Notes under the pieces: generated by a model | Told to the model about the DNA's origin: nothing | Databases searched by the model: none | Seen by the model: the letters and a program-made list of their open reading frames with translations, nothing else | Translations under genes and position numbers: made by a program | Part shown: positions 61,255 to 64,000 of the stretch, one piece after another | How the letters are laid out: each line of letters begins with the position of its first letter | How positions within the stretch are numbered: position 1 is the stretch's first letter | Assembly (NCBI GenBank): GCA_023401925.1 | Contig: JAEXDA010000037.1 | Span: 99,769-163,768, forward strand | Direction of reading: 5' to 3' | Length of the DNA stretch: 64,000 bases | DNA from: Bacillota bacterium | GTDB lineage: Bacteria > Bacillota > UBA4882 > UBA8346

Positions 61255-63666
61255 ATGAGGGTTTCATTTGAATGGCTTTCCAAACTGTTGGATATTGATA
61301 TTACCGTTCAGCAACTGGCTGAAAGGATGACCATGTCCGGAATTGCGGTCGAGGAAATTGAGGATCAGGCTGAAAAGTACCGGGGAATCGTTACTGCCAG
61401 GGTATTAAGCCTTGAAAAACACCAGCAGGCCGATAATCTTTTGATCGTCAAAGTCGATGCCGGCAACTTAGGCGCCAAGCAGGTTATTACAGCGGCCAAG
61501 AATCTTGCGGCGGGGGATGTCGTCCCGATCGCCTTGCCGGGATCGATCCTGCCGGACGGGAAGAACATCGATGAAGTGAACTTTAAAGGGGTCCAATCCC
61601 AGGGAATGTTATGCTCCGGCGCCGAACTGGGGCTTGAAAAGGAATCAACGGGGATCTGGGTGTTTTCCGATGCGGACGTCAAGCCTGGTCTTGAGGTTGC
61701 CGAAGTATTGGGAGAAACCGACCGGGTTTTGGTGTTGGAACTTACCGCCAACCGCCCCGATTGCCTGGGGATGATCGGGGTGGCCAGAGAAGTTGCGGCG
61801 ATCCTTAATAAAAAGTTTAAGGAACAACCCATTACTCTGAAAGAAGCGGGCAAGCCTGCCGCGGAGCAGGCAAAAGTGGAGATTATCGATGGAGACCTTT
61901 GCCCACGGTATGCGGCGCGGGTTGTCAATCATGTAAAAATCGCCCCCTCGCCCCAGTGGATGCAACGTCGCTTGAAAGCATCCGGGGTCCGCCCCATCAA
62001 TAATATCGTTGATATTACCAACTATGTGATGCTGGAATACAATCAGCCGCTTCACGCTTTTGATTTGGACCATATTGCCGACCATCATATCAGGGTGCGC
62101 CGGGCCGCTGCAGCCGAGAAATTGGTGACCCTGGATAATATTGAAAGGGTGCTTTCTCCGGAAAATTTGCTGATAGCCGATACCCAAAGCGGTTTGTGCG
62201 TTGCCGGGGTGATGGGCGGTTGCACCAGTGAGATTACGGAGAAAACCCAAAATATGCTTCTGGAGGCGGCCTATTTCAACCCGTCCAGTATCCGGAAAAC
62301 CGGGAAACAGCTTGGGATGAAAACGGAAGCCCAGATTCGTTTCGAACGGGGAATTGATCCCGGCGGCGTTGTCAAAGCCCTAAACCGGGCCGTTCAATTG
62401 ATGGAAGAACTGGGCGCCGGAGAGGTGGCCAAAGGCTATTTGGACCAATATCCGAAAGTCGTTGCCCCGGTTGTCATCCATACCAGCGCTTCCCATATCA
62501 ACGGCTGGCTGGGGACGAATATTCCGGCTTCGCAAATTAAAGATTACCTGGAAAGGGTGACCTTTGAGGTGAAGCCCGAGGGCCACGACAATTTGGAGGT
62601 CACAGTTCCTACCTACCGGCAGGATGTCTCCTGTATGGCCGATCTGGCCGAGGAAGTTGCCCGTTTGTATGGCTATAACAATATTGCAGCCACCATTCCT
62701 CAAAGCACTCAGATCGGAACCTTGACCGCATTTCAAAAGATGCAGCAAGATTGCAGAAAATTGCTTCAAGGAATTGGGATCTCCGAAGTGATGACCTACA
62801 GCTTGTATGCCTCCTCCACTGCAAAGCGGATTGGCTTCGATTCCGGGGATTCATTGGCCAAAACCATCGATTTGATGTCCCCTCTCAGTGAAGACCAGGC
62901 CGTTATGCGTACCAATCTGGTACATCATCTTTTGGAGGTGCTGGCTTTTAACACCAAACGCCGCCAGCCCGACATCTCCGTTTATGAAATCGCCCGGGTT
63001 TATTGGCCTAAATATAACGGGACGCTTCCGGAGGAACCGCTTCATCTGGGCGTGGCGCTGATGGGCCGGCAACGGGAGGCCGGTTGGAACCAAAGCCGCG
63101 TTGAAGTGGATTTCTACGATGTCAAAGGGATTGTGGAATTGATTTTTGAAAAGTTCCGCTTCCCGGAAATGACTTTAAAACCGTCCGTTCAGCCTTTTTT
63201 CCATCCCGGACGCTCGGCGGATGTTTATGTGAACGGGAAAATGGTTGGTTTCTTCGGCCAAATTCATCCGAGCATCGGAACGCTTTATGAACTGAATAAA
63301 AATGCTTTTCTTCTTGAGCTGGACTTTACGATCCTGGATGGACTCCGCAACACCGGCATTATCGCATTTAAGCCGCTGCCCAAGTTCCCGGCGGTTCAGA
63401 GGGATCTGGCTTTGGTGGTGTCCACCCAAGTTACCGCTCAGGAAATCATGGCCAAAATCCAGGAAATCGTCGGCGAACTGGCGGAAAAGGTGGATCTATT
63501 TGATGTATATCAAGGCGATCAGGTCCCCAAAGGAATGCGCAGTATGGCTTTTAGCATCACCTACCGTTCCAGGGAGCGGACGCTGAACGATAATGAAGTT
63601 AACGATCTGCAACAAAAGTTATTGGCAACACTTCATCAGGAATATGAGGCCAAGGTAAGAGAATAG
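61255..63666 (+). CDS. pheT: phenylalanyl-tRNA synthetase beta subunit
   Basis: The 803-residue protein starts MRVSFEWLSKLLDIDI, then has a tRNA-binding OB domain (about 40-150), B3/B4 editing domain (about 215-385), B5 DNA-binding-like domain (about 400-475), a catalytic-like core (480-690) and a C-terminal FDX-ACB anticodon domain (about 710-800: KPLPKFPAVQRDLALVV). ATG 61255 follows GGAGG; the frame opens 51 bases earlier without a site. Confidence 0.96.
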   Translation: MRVSFEWLSKLLDIDITVQQLAERMTMSGIAVEEIEDQAEKYRGIVTARVLSLEKHQQADNLLIVKVDAGNLGAKQVITAAKNLAAGDVVPIALPGSILPDGKNIDEVNFKGVQSQGMLCSGAELGLEKESTGIWVFSDADVKPGLEVAEVLGETDRVLVLELTANRPDCLGMIGVAREVAAILNKKFKEQPITLKEAGKPAAEQAKVEIIDGDLCPRYAARVVNHVKIAPSPQWMQRRLKASGVRPINNIVDITNYVMLEYNQPLHAFDLDHIADHHIRVRRAAAAEKLVTLDNIERVLSPENLLIADTQSGLCVAGVMGGCTSEITEKTQNMLLEAAYFNPSSIRKTGKQLGMKTEAQIRFERGIDPGGVVKALNRAVQLMEELGAGEVAKGYLDQYPKVVAPVVIHTSASHINGWLGTNIPASQIKDYLERVTFEVKPEGHDNLEVTVPTYRQDVSCMADLAEEVARLYGYNNIAATIPQSTQIGTLTAFQKMQQDCRKLLQGIGISEVMTYSLYASSTAKRIGFDSGDSLAKTIDLMSPLSEDQAVMRTNLVHHLLEVLAFNTKRRQPDISVYEIARVYWPKYNGTLPEEPLHLGVALMGRQREAGWNQSRVEVDFYDVKGIVELIFEKFRFPEMTLKPSVQPFFHPGRSADVYVNGKMVGFFGQIHPSIGTLYELNKNAFLLELDFTILDGLRNTGIIAFKPLPKFPAVQRDLALVVSTQVTAQEIMAKIQEIVGELAEKVDLFDVYQGDQVPKGMRSMAFSITYRSRERTLNDNEVNDLQQKLLATLHQEYEAKVRE

Positions 63667-63686
63667 CATTTGATATCGAAAACCGG

Positions 63687-63724
63687 GGGGTGAGTCGAAG
63701 TTCGAAGTCGGCTCCCCTTTTTTT
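63687..63724 (+). terminator. pheST terminator
   Basis: GGGG(TG)AGTCGA pairs with TCGGCTCCCC through a 2-base bulge, followed by seven or more T, 20 bases after the pheT stop. Confidence 0.8.
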
Positions 63725-63811
63725 ATGGATAAATTTGTTTGGCTGGAGGGTTGTCTATGAGTTGTTTTTTTGGAGCTTTTGCTGAATCAATTTTATAACC
63801 ATTTTTATTTT

Positions 63812-64000
63812 ATGTCTCCCTATCCGTTAACAACTTACGCGATGGTTGAGTACCTTGACGCAACGACTAAGTACCTTCACGCGACGGTTGTGTACCTTGA
63901 CGCAACGACTAAGTACCTTCACGCGAAGGTTGAGTACCTTGAAGCAACGACTAAGTACCTTAACGCGACGGATGAGTACCTTGACGCAAAGACTAAGTAC
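63812..64000 (+). CDS. heptad-repeat protein, 5' part (runs off the window)
   Basis: From ATG 63812 the frame MSPYPLTTYAMVEYLDATTKYL stays open to the window end. It reads as seven-residue repeats YL-D/H/E/N-A-x-x-x (YLDATTK, YLHATVV, YLDATTK, YLHAKVE, YLEATTK, YLNATDE, YLDAKTK). Heptads could form a helix with Y and A on one face. There is no clear ribosome site before ATG 63812 (GGAGCT is 40 bases away). Because the DNA repeat is 21 bp, one other forward and one reverse frame are also open, so coding is possible but unproven. Confidence 0.4.
   Translation, partial: MSPYPLTTYAMVEYLDATTKYLHATVVYLDATTKYLHAKVEYLEATTKYLNATDEYLDAKTKY
63829..64000. repeat. 21-bp tandem repeat with 42-bp higher-order alternation
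   Basis: Seven complete copies start with GTACCTT at 63850, 63871, 63892, 63913, 63934, 63955 and 63976, plus a degenerate copy at 63829 and the start of another at 63997. Two forms alternate: A (CTTGACGCAACGACTAA) and B (CTTCACGCGACGGTTGA). The array continues past the window. Between the pheT terminator (63724) and here only a 13-codon frame at 63757 with a good GGAGGG site is seen. Confidence 0.92.

Noticed and set aside
63829..64000. CRISPR array
   Set aside because: Units are contiguous 21-base repeats without unique spacers.

Overview
The window looks like chromosomal DNA from a Bacillota (Firmicutes) bacterium of a spore-forming lineage that also has, or once had, an outer membrane. 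The Firmicutes signals are a TepA / YlzJ / SpoIIIE-type locus, a YqzL-like micro-protein, a T-box leader before pheST, and a BusR-like regulator beside an OpuC-type osmolyte transporter. The diderm signal is a secreted beta-barrel-like protein ending in Phe (49802-50437), together with a large O-antigen/LPS-like sugar cluster. The exact class (for example a Limnochordia-, Negativicutes- or Halanaerobiia-like lineage) cannot be fixed from this sequence alone.

Region 1 (1 to about 31 kb) is a surface-polysaccharide cluster, all on the + strand. The first 17 kb is visibly AT-rich. It holds sugar-nucleotidyltransferases, two tandem WavE-family proteins, two CgeB-like glycosyltransferases, a DUF268 protein, many GT2 and GT4 glycosyltransferases, two cupins and a perosamine-synthase-like aminotransferase. 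After these come GDP-fucose synthase, a UDP-sugar epimerase, the dTDP-rhamnose genes (rfbA, rfbC, rfbB, rfbD), UDP-glucose dehydrogenase, two mannose-1-phosphate guanylyltransferases and a GtrB/GtrA pair. The cluster shows wear: two frameshifted genes in a row (10.5-12.6 kb), a broken UDP-glucuronate epimerase, and a patch of gene remnants plus a MITE-like element between rfbA and rfbC. A 10-G tract lies near the 5' end of one intact glycosyltransferase. No flippase, polymerase or ABC exporter is visible.

Region 2 (31-47 kb) is housekeeping: a PilZ protein, TepA, YlzJ, a reversed pair (glf plus a glycosyltransferase), an Na/Pi cotransporter with PhoU-like tail, SpoIIIE/FtsK, RodZ, a second MITE-like copy, dGTPase, DnaG, the primary sigma factor, a CAU-anticodon tRNA, a Nif3-like protein and a zinc-ribbon coiled-coil protein.

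Region 3 (46.8-52.3 kb) is a YtrA-type GntR/ABC operon, followed by the outer-membrane-like protein, whose promoter carries an operator of the same geometry as the ytrA-like promoter. A frameshifted thioesterase and a secreted alpha/beta hydrolase follow.

Region 4 (52.4-64 kb) carries RNase P RNA (rnpB), a BusR-like c-di-AMP-type regulator facing a four-gene opuC operon, an M48 peptidase, a SpoU rRNA methyltransferase, a YqzL-like micro-gene, a T-box leader and pheS-pheT. The last 170 bases are a 21-bp tandem repeat that reads as heptad repeats in an open frame running off the window.
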